In this document: in pieces, positions 53,101 to 60,605 of the stretch | How the letters are laid out: the number at the start of each line of letters is the position of its first letter | Position numbering within the stretch: position 1 is the first letter of the stretch | Assembly: GCF_013371085.1 (NCBI RefSeq) | Contig: NZ_JABWCV010000023.1 | Location: 1-63,771 of the forward strand | Direction of reading: 5' to 3' | DNA: 63,771 bases | Source: Vreelandella maris | GTDB taxonomy: Bacteria > Pseudomonadota > Gammaproteobacteria > Pseudomonadales > Halomonadaceae | Notes under the pieces: generated by a model | The model's database searches: none | Told to the model about the DNA's origin: nothing | What the model saw: the letters and a program-made list of their open reading frames with translations, nothing else | Position numbers and translations under genes: made by a program

Positions 53101-53582
53101 GCTAAGGGCAGTGATGCGGGGGGTACTAACAAATCAAACGATAGTCGCTCAAAGAGTTCGTTGACCTCTTTGCGATAGGCTGTCCAATCGTCCATCCAGC
53201 AGCGAGCCGAAGTGTCGCCATAAGTGGCGACGCTTTTTTCCGCATGCCCCAGCCAACCATCCACAATTTCGTTATCGACGCCTAATAAAGGTAATTGCTG
53301 GGCTAGTCGGTGCCGGAAAAGATTGGGAGGTAGCGGCCAGTCAAATAAAGGAACATCGGGTAGATCAGACGCTGTCATAGAGTGCCAATTGAGCGACTCA
53401 TCGAATAAAAAGAACAGGGGCTGTTCAGGCTTCGCAGGCAATTCTAATAGCGTGTTAATGCGTGAGGATATTGCAGGATGGGTGCTCAACAAATGCTCGG
53501 CGAGACGTTGGAGGTACGAGAGGTAAGCCTCGACAAACTTAATCGCCTTATCGGCCAATGGCACCATACGACCATTTCGCAC
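50127..53582 (-). CDS. Giant protein with tyrosine-recombinase domains, N-terminally cut
   Basis: A 1151-residue frame from GTG at 53582. Residues 1-140 look like the end of one tyrosine recombinase: 'RNGRMVPLADKAIKF' (K/beta region), 'PNLFRHRLAQQL' (usual H-x-L-R-H, first His replaced by Asn), 'WLGHAEKSVATYGDTS' (GH and Tyr). Residues about 600-870 hold a second, complete set: 'FGLRLDEARGLLRRDW' (Arg), 'TLKSEASRRAVPL', 'LHHARHAFYN' (H-x-x-R) and 'MGHRQPSTGLLNYNHL' (GH, Tyr). A helical region of about 280 residues follows. Upstream, the frame is closed by a TGA inside a tRNA remnant, so the N-terminal part of the first domain is missing. It probably integrated the island. Confidence 0.75.
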   Translation of the reverse strand: MRNGRMVPLADKAIKFVEAYLSYLQRLAEHLLSTHPAISSRINTLLELPAKPEQPLFFLFDESLNWHSMTASDLPDVPLFDWPLPPNLFRHRLAQQLPLLGVDNEIVDGWLGHAEKSVATYGDTSARCWMDDWTAYRKEVNELFERLSFDLLVPPASLPLAPSVCGLRDSTTPSRAFGQRLREKNRRLATRNVIRVALNDIELFLKGRDIAALSADDINQLGRQMLLQQGKTPYPSAALRFSVLTRLLERHESPHRHAFQRRYIPMLPEKTLIHEHAPAYAALMTQLTHWASTVRPYATRTHCSKRQALALGALLLCIEKRICYMRLLKDVCQGDNFRLLYHRKAYYLEYSEQLNSTSWQAPVQRHTVPYHVASLLTYGQRLTSTKALDDPWTIPKQAPPLPEAFIQCCESQKCITIQQVLGQAAAIVDQANLLGLPGAVAGALAGRIVATSLPVQAHIRMVHGKSLMFPPSAVNTEDSELPTTLPSLLRASGDKYELQQQAVLLFKEVKQILDGYTKPQAKITAKSLEQLVTQRNGKVSSAIMLLVIWIAAVIRSGKGRAGRRFKPFESSSIHRYWGALRKLFEELAYGVDLMTLGSEEITAFYAGLVDYQETQLSDMSYFSHRLRSFHRVAASLGVEEPDWDELPVAEQGRHVRAEMLSEREYLETLKRIETSQRDPDIACLLQFVLLCAYRFGLRLDEARGLLRRDWCESHGYCWVLIRNNRYRTLKSEASRRAVPLLFSLDATEQRTLNAVLNRHDALLGGEASIPLLGEMRDGKVDIALSASAISAAEIDALRHVSGSPTLSLHHARHAFYNITAAALLQLNTPVATKITQHVDSAHLRQMVMGQQHYCSRRVMMGLARLMGHRQPSTGLLNYNHLILEWADALTPVKGANGSILKEAIKLQDFKRYTPSSALPQVLPLFHEPTPHLLMKALRLGALRQNVRRASEALGLSPGHAAILEDVVKVAENNMRFKIRGKDQWVTSQDYPLGLLRSISDAAWDRLLEHTKEIDSETLTTNEALELNEIAGQVGRHRHLLMSEARHVEVVALTVTAFKVAHGNYEVVGKNFSDDIKSMLLPYGLKEVSDMDIQLDMFEVVKSSREMKYQQYAGLLLTKNESDVVRNRYELAVAYLVTATYLYVKEKGLNVS

Positions 53583-53591
53583 ACCGCTGCC

Positions 53592-53622
53592 GTCATCGGT
53601 TCAAATCCGGTCCCCGCTACCA
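53592..53622 (+). tRNA. tRNA 3'-end fragment (integration site; initiator-tRNA-like)
   Basis: The 31 bases give a T arm (ATCGG-TTCAAAT-CCGGT, self-complementary stem) followed by CCCCGCT, A and CCA, a complete 3' tRNA end. The TCGGTTCAAATCCGG region resembles initiator tRNA-Met of related bacteria. No 5' half or anticodon arm is upstream, since the recombinase gene begins there. It is the displaced 3' end left when the island inserted, i.e. an attachment site. Confidence 0.75.
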
Positions 53623-53632
53623 AATATAGAAG

Positions 53633-53664
53633 AAACCAATACCTTTACAGGTGTTGGTTTTTTT
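53633..53664 (+). terminator. Rho-independent terminator of the displaced tRNA gene
   Basis: AAACCAATACCT and AGGTGTTGGTTT form a 12-bp stem with a TTAC loop and a run of T after it, 10 bp beyond the CCA end. It is the native terminator of the tRNA gene and belongs to the core chromosome side of the junction. Confidence 0.85.
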
Positions 53665-53826
53665 GTGTCTGCTAGTTATGTAAAAACGCCCAGAAAAAAC
53701 CATTACCGAAAAGTACGGTTTTTTTCACCTATGGCTTTTTATTTTCCTGCCTTTTCCTTGAATCCGCCGGGGCATGCCTGCATATCATGGGTAACTATTG
53801 TTCATTTTTTGCTGACGAGTCTACCC

Positions 53827-54771
53827 ATGTCGATTATTGATCCCCGTTCAGGTAAACCGCTCACCGCGGATACTGGAAATACCGATGCTGCCGCGCCTAC
53901 CGATGAGCGTGCGGCGGTGCGTCCTGAAGATGTCATCATTGAATTGCACGCAGGCAATATTCAGCAGGTGTTGGAAGCCTCCATGCAGGTGCCGGTACTG
54001 ATGGGCTGCTACTCGCCTTCCACCGATAGCAGCCGCACCCTGCTCACAATGCTTGAGAAACTGGTAGTGGAATACGCAGGCGCTTTTGTGCTCGGTAAGC
54101 TCGATATAGACGCGAATGCAGAAATCGGCGGCCAACTCGGCGTGCGTTCAGTGCCCGATGTGAAGCTGATTAGCCAGGGCGGCCTAGTGGATGGTTTTCA
54201 GGGAGCATTGCCGGAAAAGGAGGTACGCGAGTGGTTGAATCGTTACTTCCCCGCCCCCGGCGAAGCACCCCCCACCCCGGAAGAGCAGGCGGAAGAGGCA
54301 TTGCAGGCAGGCGATGTCGCGGGCGCGCGCGAAATTTATCAAACCCTGATGGGCCAGTACCCGGAACACTACGCTTATCAAGTCGCGTTCGCCCGGGTAC
54401 TGGTAGCCGAAGGGCGTGGCAGCGAGGCGCGTGAAGTGCTCGATAACCTGCCGCCGGAAGAGCGCGACGCGGCACCTGCACGGGGCGTGCGCGCCAGCAT
54501 TGAGTTTGGCGAACAGGCGCCCTCAACCGAAGAGATCGCAGCCCTGGGCGATCGTACCGACAGCGAAGCTCAGTACCAGCGCGCCCTGCGCCAAGTGGCT
54601 GACGGTCATTACGATGCAGGCCTGGAAGTACTCCTGACGCTAATGAAACACGACCGTGCCTACAATGATGACGCAGCGCGTAAAACGCTGCTGCAGGTGT
54701 TCGATGCATTAGGCGCCGACCACCCGCTGACCGTTACCTACCGCCGTAAACTATTTGCCATGCTCTACTAA
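53827..54771 (+). CDS. cnoX: CnoX/YbbN-like thioredoxin-domain co-chaperone
   Basis: A 314-residue protein; ATG at 53827 is favoured because the thioredoxin domain begins soon after. Residues about 30-140 are thioredoxin-like ('PVLMGCYSPSTDSSRTLLTMLEKL', 'LGKLDIDANAEIGGQLGVRSVPDVKLI'), but the CxxC motif is not kept, with C-Y-S-P-S in its place. The remainder is TPR-like helices ('EEALQAGDVAGAREIYQTLMGQYPEHYAYQVAFARVL'). CnoX proteins hold clients under bleach stress and hand them to GroEL or DnaK, without reductase activity. First core gene right of the island. Confidence 0.88.
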   Translation: MSIIDPRSGKPLTADTGNTDAAAPTDERAAVRPEDVIIELHAGNIQQVLEASMQVPVLMGCYSPSTDSSRTLLTMLEKLVVEYAGAFVLGKLDIDANAEIGGQLGVRSVPDVKLISQGGLVDGFQGALPEKEVREWLNRYFPAPGEAPPTPEEQAEEALQAGDVAGAREIYQTLMGQYPEHYAYQVAFARVLVAEGRGSEAREVLDNLPPEERDAAPARGVRASIEFGEQAPSTEEIAALGDRTDSEAQYQRALRQVADGHYDAGLEVLLTLMKHDRAYNDDAARKTLLQVFDALGADHPLTVTYRRKLFAMLY

Positions 54772-55943
54772 CGGGTCTCACTGCTTTTTAGCACAGCATC
54801 CATGCGTGACAATGCCATTTCCAGTTGGGTAGCAGTGGTGCCGAAGTTAAGCCGTACAAAGCCGGGGCAGCCAAAGGCAGCCCCGTCTGAAAGTGCCACC
54901 CCCGCCTCTTTCAGCAGCCTTTTATGGGGCGCATTGCCCAGGCCCGCCTCGCGCATATCCAGCCAGGCTAGGTACGTTGATTCCGGCGCACTCCAACGAA
55001 CGCCCTGCCAGCTAGCCACTCGCGCCTCCAGCGTCGCACGATGCTCGCGTAGTACGCTTAACAGCTCCTGCCGCCACGATTCACCTTCACGATAAGCCGC
55101 TTCCGCCGCGACTAAGCCGAGTATGTTGCTATCGGGCAGCAGCCCTTTTGCTGCGGCGGCAAAGCGCTGGCGCAGAGCTGGGTCAGGAATCACCGCGCAC
55201 GCACTGGTCAAACCGGCCAAGTTAAAGGTTTTAGAGGGCGCCCACAGGATAATTGTGCGCTGGGCCAGCTCAGGAAACGCCGCCACCAGCGGACGATGGC
55301 GCGCGCCTTCATCTAATAACAGGTCGCAGTGAAGCTCATCGGATACCACCCAAAGATCGTGGCGTTCTACCAGCTCAGCCAGCGCAGCAAGCTCTTCCTG
55401 ACGCCATACGCGCCCTGTCGGGTTGTGGGGATGACACCATAGCAATAGACGGGTACGCGGTGTAATCGCCGCCTCCAGGGCGGCAATATCGAGCTGCCAA
55501 GGCTCACCGAGGCTCGAAGGCGCTTGGAGCATCGCCTGCTGAGGCAGCCTCCCGGTGCGCTCTGCCACTGCTAGAAACGGCGGATAGATGGGTGTGACTG
55601 TTAATACACCGTCGCCAGGCTCGGTCAGCGCGAGCGCAGCCAAATGTAAGGCAGGCACTACCCCTGGCAACCACTGCTGCCACTCGGGCTGAATGGGCCA
55701 GTCGTAATGCTGGGCGCTCCACTGGCATAGCGTTTCTGTTAACGTAGCAGGCACTTCACCATAGCCATAAACACCGTGAGCCACCCGCGACTGCAGCGCA
55801 TCAACGACTGCTGGCGGGGAGCGAAAGTCCATATCGGCGACCCAAAGGGGTAACACGTCGTCGCCGTAGCGGTGCCATTTTTGCGATGCCCAGCCACCTT
55901 CTGGGTGGCGTCGCTCCACAGGCGTGGCAAAATCGTAGGCCAT
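54768..55943 (-). CDS. MalY/PatB-family PLP-dependent aminotransferase/C-S lyase
   Basis: A 391-residue enzyme; ATG at 55943 follows AAGTGAG by 8 bases. The PLP lysine is in 'ILWAPSKTFNLAGL', the pyridine-contacting Asp in 'VVSDELHCDLL', and 'WCHPHNPTGR' gives the Asn. This class cleaves cystathionine or cysteine conjugates to thiol, pyruvate and ammonia, and in Escherichia coli MalY also regulates MalT. It converges on cnoX with a 4-bp overlap of the two stop regions. No substrate-specific context is present. Confidence 0.88.
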   Translation of the reverse strand: MAYDFATPVERRHPEGGWASQKWHRYGDDVLPLWVADMDFRSPPAVVDALQSRVAHGVYGYGEVPATLTETLCQWSAQHYDWPIQPEWQQWLPGVVPALHLAALALTEPGDGVLTVTPIYPPFLAVAERTGRLPQQAMLQAPSSLGEPWQLDIAALEAAITPRTRLLLWCHPHNPTGRVWRQEELAALAELVERHDLWVVSDELHCDLLLDEGARHRPLVAAFPELAQRTIILWAPSKTFNLAGLTSACAVIPDPALRQRFAAAAKGLLPDSNILGLVAAEAAYREGESWRQELLSVLREHRATLEARVASWQGVRWSAPESTYLAWLDMREAGLGNAPHKRLLKEAGVALSDGAAFGCPGFVRLNFGTTATQLEMALSRMDAVLKSSETR

Positions 55944-55980
55944 GAAAAATCTCACTTATTGAACAGGGGTGATGCCAAGC

Positions 55981-56412
55981 ATGCCGCAAGATGACTTTTA
56001 TACCAAGATGCGGGCAGGGCTGCCGGCGCTGCTGCGGCAGTGGCGTGCACTCGGCCAGGCTGATGCCGATCGCTTGGCGTTGATTCTCGCGGAGACAGCC
56101 CGAGTGGCAAAGCTGGGCGAACCCGAGACCACGCCCAGCGGCGCAACACTTGATGCGTGGAGCACGGCCAGCGCCGAGGAGATCCCACTATGGGCGCCTA
56201 AAACCGCGGTATTTTTGCTTAATCAAATGCCTGCCCGCCCGACTCCCGATAGTGATGCCGAAGCCTGCGCCTGGGCATACTGCTGGCTACGTAATCGCTC
56301 GTTTGATTCATTGCAAGCAGCTCAGGACGCCCTCCCTGCTCACCTAAAAGCTCCTCTGCAAGAGGCGTTAGAAGCCGCTTGGCGCGACCAGCAAGGGCTG
56401 CGTTTAGTTTAA
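55981..56412 (+). CDS. Conserved hypothetical protein
   Basis: A 143-residue acidic, alanine-rich protein without signal peptide or TM. It is mostly helical ('GLPALLRQWRALGQADADRLALILAETARVAKL'), with a short second helical part ('AEACAWAYCWLRNRSFDSLQAAQDAL'). ATG at 55981 is preferred, with GGGG about 10 bases upstream; GTG at 55969 or ATG at 55972 are alternatives. Divergent from the MalY-type gene. Function unknown. Confidence 0.65.
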   Translation: MPQDDFYTKMRAGLPALLRQWRALGQADADRLALILAETARVAKLGEPETTPSGATLDAWSTASAEEIPLWAPKTAVFLLNQMPARPTPDSDAEACAWAYCWLRNRSFDSLQAAQDALPAHLKAPLQEALEAAWRDQQGLRLV

Positions 56413-56521
56413 TCGGCAGCACGCTCGCTTAGAAAACCGAAACGGTGAAGGCCATTAAATGGCGTCATAAAACAACGACACACCAATAGCACCAAAAAAA
56501 TAACAGCAAGGAACACGCTAC

Positions 56522-57328
56522 ATGATAGAAATTCCGCTCACTTGGCAGCTAGCAAAGCTTGGCCTTTCAATCAGTATGGTATTGGGGCTAGGGGCGATTG
56601 CGGTGCGCGCCAGTCCACGTATGGCCGGGCTGCTGGCGGGTTATCCATTGGGCACGGCACTGGCGCTATTTTTTATCGGCTTAGAAATTTCACCCGCCTT
56701 TGCGACCCAAAGCGCAGTACATACGCTGGCTGGGTTTACCGCGACGATGGCGCTAGGCGCCGGTTATTGGGTAGCAGGACGTCAACCAGGCGTTAAAGGC
56801 ATGGCCAGCGGTGTGCTAGGCGGTTTCATTGCGTGGCTAGCCGCCAGCACTATACTCGCCCAATTTGATTTCACCCGGCTCAGCGGCACGCTGGTAACAC
56901 TAGGGGCTATTGCCGCATTTAGTGGCCTGTTCCGCGCTATTCCAGATGTGAAAAGTCCACCCAGTCGATCGTTTTCGCTCCCTGCTCTTGCTGCACGGGC
57001 CTGCCTTGCCGCCGCGATCATATTTGCCATTACGAGCCTAGCGCATTGGCTTCCACCCGCCTGGGCGGGAACGCTGGCCGCCTTTCCTGTCACCATGCTG
57101 CCCTTTTTGCTGATCCTGCATCTCAATCACGGCGCGGCCCCTGTAGCTACTGTTATCAAACACTACCCGATGGGGCTTGGCTCATTGCTGAGTTATACCC
57201 TATGTGTTTCCTATACTTACCCAACGCTAGGCCTGTTGTGGGGCAGCTTGGCTGGGTTTGCCACGGCGACACTATGGCTATTGGGATGGATGCAACTGAC
57301 GGCGTGGTATCGACGCCGTGCCACTTGA
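56522..57328 (+). CDS. Multi-pass inner-membrane protein of unknown function
   Basis: A 268-residue protein with about 8 TM helices ('LGLSISMVLGLGAIAVRA', 'MAGLLAGYPLGTALALFFIGLEI', 'GFTATMALGAGYWVAG', 'TLAAFPVTMLPFLLILHLNHG'). The repeated 'AG.LAA.P' pattern before a helix hints at two similar halves, and GlpM-like or small transporter families are possible. An AAGGAA site precedes the ATG. No charged catalytic motif is visible. Confidence 0.7.
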   Translation: MIEIPLTWQLAKLGLSISMVLGLGAIAVRASPRMAGLLAGYPLGTALALFFIGLEISPAFATQSAVHTLAGFTATMALGAGYWVAGRQPGVKGMASGVLGGFIAWLAASTILAQFDFTRLSGTLVTLGAIAAFSGLFRAIPDVKSPPSRSFSLPALAARACLAAAIIFAITSLAHWLPPAWAGTLAAFPVTMLPFLLILHLNHGAAPVATVIKHYPMGLGSLLSYTLCVSYTYPTLGLLWGSLAGFATATLWLLGWMQLTAWYRRRAT

Positions 57329-57425
57329 CCAAGCACTTGCTTGGGTTAATCCTGAAGACCTGCTGCTAATCCCGTTCATTAATCACCAGTCATTGATAAC
57401 CCTTCGTTCATAACAAGGACATGCC

Positions 57426-57827
57426 ATGTTTACGCGTACCATTGAGCCAGCGTTTTACGACACCGACGCCCTAGGGCATATCAATAATACTCGCCTACCC
57501 GCGTGGTTTGAGCTGGCCCGTAACGACTTATTCAAACTCTTCACGCCTGATCTAAACCCGAAGAAGTGGCGCTTAATTATGGCGCGTATGGAAGTCGACT
57601 ACCGAGCTGAACTGTTTTACGGTCACGACATCGAAATACGCACGTATTTAACACGCTTGGGCAACAGTTCGTTTACGGTGACCCAAGAGGCGCGCCAGCA
57701 CGGCACACTTACCAACCTGGGTCACACCGTCATGGTGCAGTACGACCACCAGACTAAGTGCGCCAAGCCCATTGAGGGCAATTTACGTGAGGCGTTAACG
57801 GCCCACCTGCAAGATGCCCCTGAATGA
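57426..57827 (+). CDS. Acyl-CoA thioesterase, hotdog fold (4HBT type)
   Basis: A 133-residue protein of typical YbgC-like size. 'PAFYDTDALGHINNTRLPAWFELARNDLF' carries the diagnostic D-x-x-G-H-x-N motif, with the Asp as the catalytic residue, and 'YRAELFYGHDIEIRTYLTRLGNSSFTVTQEA' follows the hotdog beta sheet. It hydrolyses acyl-CoA or related thioesters in the cytosol. An AAGGA site lies upstream. The gene stands alone between a membrane-protein gene and hypothetical genes. Confidence 0.88.
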   Translation: MFTRTIEPAFYDTDALGHINNTRLPAWFELARNDLFKLFTPDLNPKKWRLIMARMEVDYRAELFYGHDIEIRTYLTRLGNSSFTVTQEARQHGTLTNLGHTVMVQYDHQTKCAKPIEGNLREALTAHLQDAPE

Positions 57828-57879
57828 ACACGCCTGACCGACGCTGCCCCGCACTTCCGGGGCAATAGGAGCCACGCTT

Positions 57880-58206
57880 ATGGCCATCCGCTACAACCTG
57901 TGGATAGACCCTGACAACGTTGCGCAGCACCGTGCCGTTGAAGCGGATCTTGAGCACTACTTTGTTGAGCGCTTCGCCGACTATCCGCATATCCGCTTGT
58001 TTGGGGCAGACCCCTACGATTATGATGCCCCCTTCAACCGCCTTTATGATGTGCTAATGGCACGAGCCGCTGAATACTGTGAGCGGACGTGGTGCTATGT
58101 TGCGTCGCCCGAACAGCTCAATCGCTGCTTTTTCCGTGCCGTTGGCCGCTCAAACAAATTTGTGAGAGACCAACCCGATGGTGATACGCACCAATCAGGC
58201 GCCTGA
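57880..58206 (+). CDS. Hypothetical protein, upstream partner of the DUF501 gene
   Basis: A 108-residue soluble protein ('RYNLWIDPDNVAQHRAVEADLEHYFVERF', 'ADPYDYDAPFNRLYDVLMARAAEYCERTWCY'). The family is not recognised. GGAGCC lies upstream of the ATG. Its end overlaps the start of the DUF501 gene by 29 bp, so translation is probably coupled and the two proteins may act together. Confidence 0.65.
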   Translation: MAIRYNLWIDPDNVAQHRAVEADLEHYFVERFADYPHIRLFGADPYDYDAPFNRLYDVLMARAAEYCERTWCYVASPEQLNRCFFRAVGRSNKFVRDQPDGDTHQSGA

Positions 58207-58699
58207 CGAACGTCAGCTCGCCATTATTGCTCAACAGCTTGGCCGCGCACCGCGTGGCATTGAAGCAGTAGCCGCCACTGACGGCAAAGGCACGCCGCTG
58301 GTGCTACGCATGTCTCCTATCGTTGATGGCAAACCTTTTCCTACGCTGTATTGGCTCTGCTCAGACGTGCTTAAAGTAGAAATTTCTCGCATTGAAGCGG
58401 TGGGCGTTATCAAAGCGCTCGAACAGCGGCTGCAGGAAGAACCAGACTTTCTTGAGGCTTATTTGCAAAGTCACCGTGATTATGTGGCTGCTCGCTGGGA
58501 CTATATGAGCGATGCCCAGCGCCAAGAAGTCGCTCAGTTGGGCTATACCGACGTAATGACCGAGCGCGGCATTGGCGGCATTAGTAACTGGCACCAAGTG
58601 CGCTGTCTGCACACTCAGTATGCTCATCACCTTTGCGGTAACAACGTTATAGGGCAATGGATGGATCAACACCACCAGGTCGACCGCTGCCTACCCTAA
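58178..58699 (+). CDS. DUF501-family protein
   Basis: A 173-residue protein matching DUF501: 'LGRAPRGIEAVAATDGKGTPLVLRMSPIVDGKPFPTLYWL', 'RISRIEA', 'RCLHTQYAHHL', with conserved cysteine and histidines at the C-terminus that could bind a metal. The family is widespread in bacteria with an unknown role, and is often beside exopolyphosphatase or enolase genes in Gram-positives. Here it sits with hypothetical and LOG genes. Confidence 0.85.
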   Translation: MVIRTNQAPDERQLAIIAQQLGRAPRGIEAVAATDGKGTPLVLRMSPIVDGKPFPTLYWLCSDVLKVEISRIEAVGVIKALEQRLQEEPDFLEAYLQSHRDYVAARWDYMSDAQRQEVAQLGYTDVMTERGIGGISNWHQVRCLHTQYAHHLCGNNVIGQWMDQHHQVDRCLP

Positions 58700-58744
58700 G
58701 TAACGGATTAGTCACTTTTCATTTTTAGCGTTAGGAAAAAGCGA

Positions 58745-59287
58745 ATGGCTCGAATTTGTGTCTATCTTGGCTCTCGTGAGGGTAATAGCCCAGTTTTCCG
58801 GCAGGCGACCAATAAACTAGGACGCACGCTTGCCGAGCGTGGTCACACGCTGGTTTATGGTGGGGCACGCATTGGCCTGATGGGTGAGCTGGCGAATTCA
58901 GTGTTGGAGGCAGGCGGTAATGTCATTGGCGTAATGCCTGAACACTTAGTGGAGCGAGAACAGGCACACTTTGGGTTAAGCGAGCTGATTCGGGTGCGTA
59001 ATATGCATGAACGCAAAGCCACCATGGCGGCTAATGCCGACGCTTTTATTGCCTTACCCGGCGGGATTGGCACCTTTGAAGAGCTGTTTGAAATATGGAC
59101 GTGGGGCTATCTGGGCCTGCATGAAAAACCCATGGGGCTGCTTAACATCGACGAGTTCTATTCACCGCTGCTGACCTTTTTAGACAGTACTGTCAGCCAT
59201 GGCTTTTTGGCATCCGCCACTCGTGACATGCTGCTCGACGCAGCAACATCCAATGAACTGCTTGATGCATTAGAAGCTCAGCTATAG
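58745..59287 (+). CDS. LOG-family phosphoribohydrolase (TIGR00730)
   Basis: A 180-residue Rossmann-fold protein. 'YGGARIGLMGELANSVLEAGG' and the signature 'ALPGGIGTFEELFEIWTWGYLG' (PGGxGTxxE) define the family. LOG proteins cleave N6-modified or plain AMP to base plus ribose 5-phosphate, and in plants this releases cytokinins; bacterial roles are mainly nucleotide salvage. GGAAAAAGCG precedes the ATG. Last of the rightward run of genes before the convergent exonuclease. Confidence 0.9.
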   Translation: MARICVYLGSREGNSPVFRQATNKLGRTLAERGHTLVYGGARIGLMGELANSVLEAGGNVIGVMPEHLVEREQAHFGLSELIRVRNMHERKATMAANADAFIALPGGIGTFEELFEIWTWGYLGLHEKPMGLLNIDEFYSPLLTFLDSTVSHGFLASATRDMLLDAATSNELLDALEAQL

Positions 59288-59318
59288 TGCTGACGAGGGA
59301 AGAGTGAGGGAGACGTTA

Positions 59319-59843
59319 CTAGCGGCCCATACGCTCGGTGAGCTGGCGGGTATGCTGATAAGTCAATTGTAGCAAACGTGCATCTTCACCTGCCCGATGA
59401 CGGTGAATGCCACGTTCGGCGATCATTGCTTCTTTGGTGTCGCTCCATAACGCTTGCTGCTCTTCGCTGAGCAGTATCCTTAGCGCCTCAAGGCGAAAAC
59501 GCGGCAGCATACCCGCGTGATGAAAGAGCAGGGAAAGCCAGGTGTTGTCGTAGCCCCAGCTATCACTGTAGGCCTTGCCTAACTCGCGCAGCTCGTCGTT
59601 TAACCAGTGGGCAACCTGACGCACGGGATAGCCCTCCTGAATGAGGCGCTCACGAGAGATACCGTGCAGCAGCTCCGCCTTTGGGTCCCAGTGCGTCCAC
59701 TCATCTAGCGGTTGAATGAGAAAGGCGCAGCAGCTTCCATCAGCCCGTGCGATGCCTATTTCGATGGGATAACTGCCACGCCCAAATCCGGAGGCTTCAA
59801 TATCTAGTACTGTGGGTAGCGTCTCGGACACAACCTTCCTCAC
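59319..59843 (-). CDS. DnaQ-like 3'-5' exonuclease
   Basis: A 174-residue protein. 'TVLDIEASGFGRGSYPIEIGIA' gives the D-x-E of the DEDD exonuclease fold at the N-terminus, and 'SDSWGYDNTWLSLLFHHAG' and 'HRHRAGEDARLLQLTYQH' follow with the later Asp/His, so the catalytic set looks complete. Proteins of this size usually trim DNA or RNA 3' ends. A GTG four codons downstream, close to AGGAAGG, is a possible alternative start. Opposes the LOG gene. Confidence 0.8.
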   Translation of the reverse strand: MRKVVSETLPTVLDIEASGFGRGSYPIEIGIARADGSCCAFLIQPLDEWTHWDPKAELLHGISRERLIQEGYPVRQVAHWLNDELRELGKAYSDSWGYDNTWLSLLFHHAGMLPRFRLEALRILLSEEQQALWSDTKEAMIAERGIHRHRAGEDARLLQLTYQHTRQLTERMGR

Positions 59844-59864
59844 TCAATCAAAACGTGAAAGCGC

Positions 59865-60359
59865 TTATGCGACGGCCACGTCATCTAGCGGCTGCTGTTC
59901 GGCCTGTCGCTGCCAATAAGCGGCTCGCTCATCATCTACCGTCAAGCCTAGCTCACCCAGGCGATAAGCTCGGGCAAGACGCTCGGCGGCTAAAAAATGC
60001 CCAGACTGGGCAGCGCGGGCATACCAGGTCACCGCATAATCTTCACGGCGGGGGTACTGGGCACAGCCATGCTCGTGGATTTGTGCCACCTGATACTGTG
60101 ACTTTACATCCCCGGCATGCGCCGCTTCCAAGACATATCGCGCACCGCGCGCCTTGTCTTGCGGCGTCTGACTGCGATGAAACAACATATGGCCGTATAC
60201 AGAGAGCGCGTCAGGATGACCCGCTTCCGCACAGCGCTTAAACAAGCGCATCGTTAAACGCTGGGTGCGCGGTGAACGCGGCAACAGCCAATGATTATGA
60301 AACAGCCGTTCAGCTAGGCGAAATTCTAGCCGAGTAAACAACGTTGATGCCTGCAGCAT
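59865..60359 (-). CDS. Sel1-repeat protein
   Basis: A 164-residue protein made of Sel1/TPR-like helical pairs: 'CAEAGHPDALSVYGHMLF', 'EAAHAGDVKSQYQVAQIHEHGC', 'WYARAAQSGHFLAAERLARAYRLGELG'. The first 30 residues are basic. Such proteins serve as scaffolds. It lies 21 bp upstream of the exonuclease gene on the same strand, so the two probably share a transcript. Confidence 0.8.
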   Translation of the reverse strand: MLQASTLFTRLEFRLAERLFHNHWLLPRSPRTQRLTMRLFKRCAEAGHPDALSVYGHMLFHRSQTPQDKARGARYVLEAAHAGDVKSQYQVAQIHEHGCAQYPRREDYAVTWYARAAQSGHFLAAERLARAYRLGELGLTVDDERAAYWQRQAEQQPLDDVAVA

Positions 60360-60549
60360 GGCAAACCACCCTGCCTATCTGTTGGAACCTTGGGCCAGCA
60401 GCCATCAAACATAGCTACCAACCACACGAGAAACCGGCCTTTAGCCGGTCGATGGGCTGGCAAGCATACGCCTGCCTTTGCGACGACTCAACCCCATTAA
60501 TTTGCTGCTTTCCCAGAGCCTCGCTAACATGCCATGCATAAGCCGTTTA

Positions 60550-60566
60550 CCACCCTGCCAGGGTGG
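60550..60566 (+). terminator. Hairpin with T-run upstream of the aldo/keto reductase gene
   Basis: CCACCCTG-C-CAGGGTGG is a perfect 8-bp stem followed by CTTATTTTTT, the form of a rho-independent terminator on the plus strand. No gene on that strand ends here, so it may end an upstream small RNA or leader, or act as an attenuator for the gene at 60606. Confidence 0.55.
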
Positions 60567-60605
60567 CTTATTTTTTGGCAATGCCGCCTTAGTAAGGAGA
60601 TAAAA

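Noticed and set aside
53692..53732. Second terminator-like hairpin downstream of the tRNA fragment
   Set aside because: The stem is only four pairs with a long loop; the A/T runs give a false appearance of a terminator.
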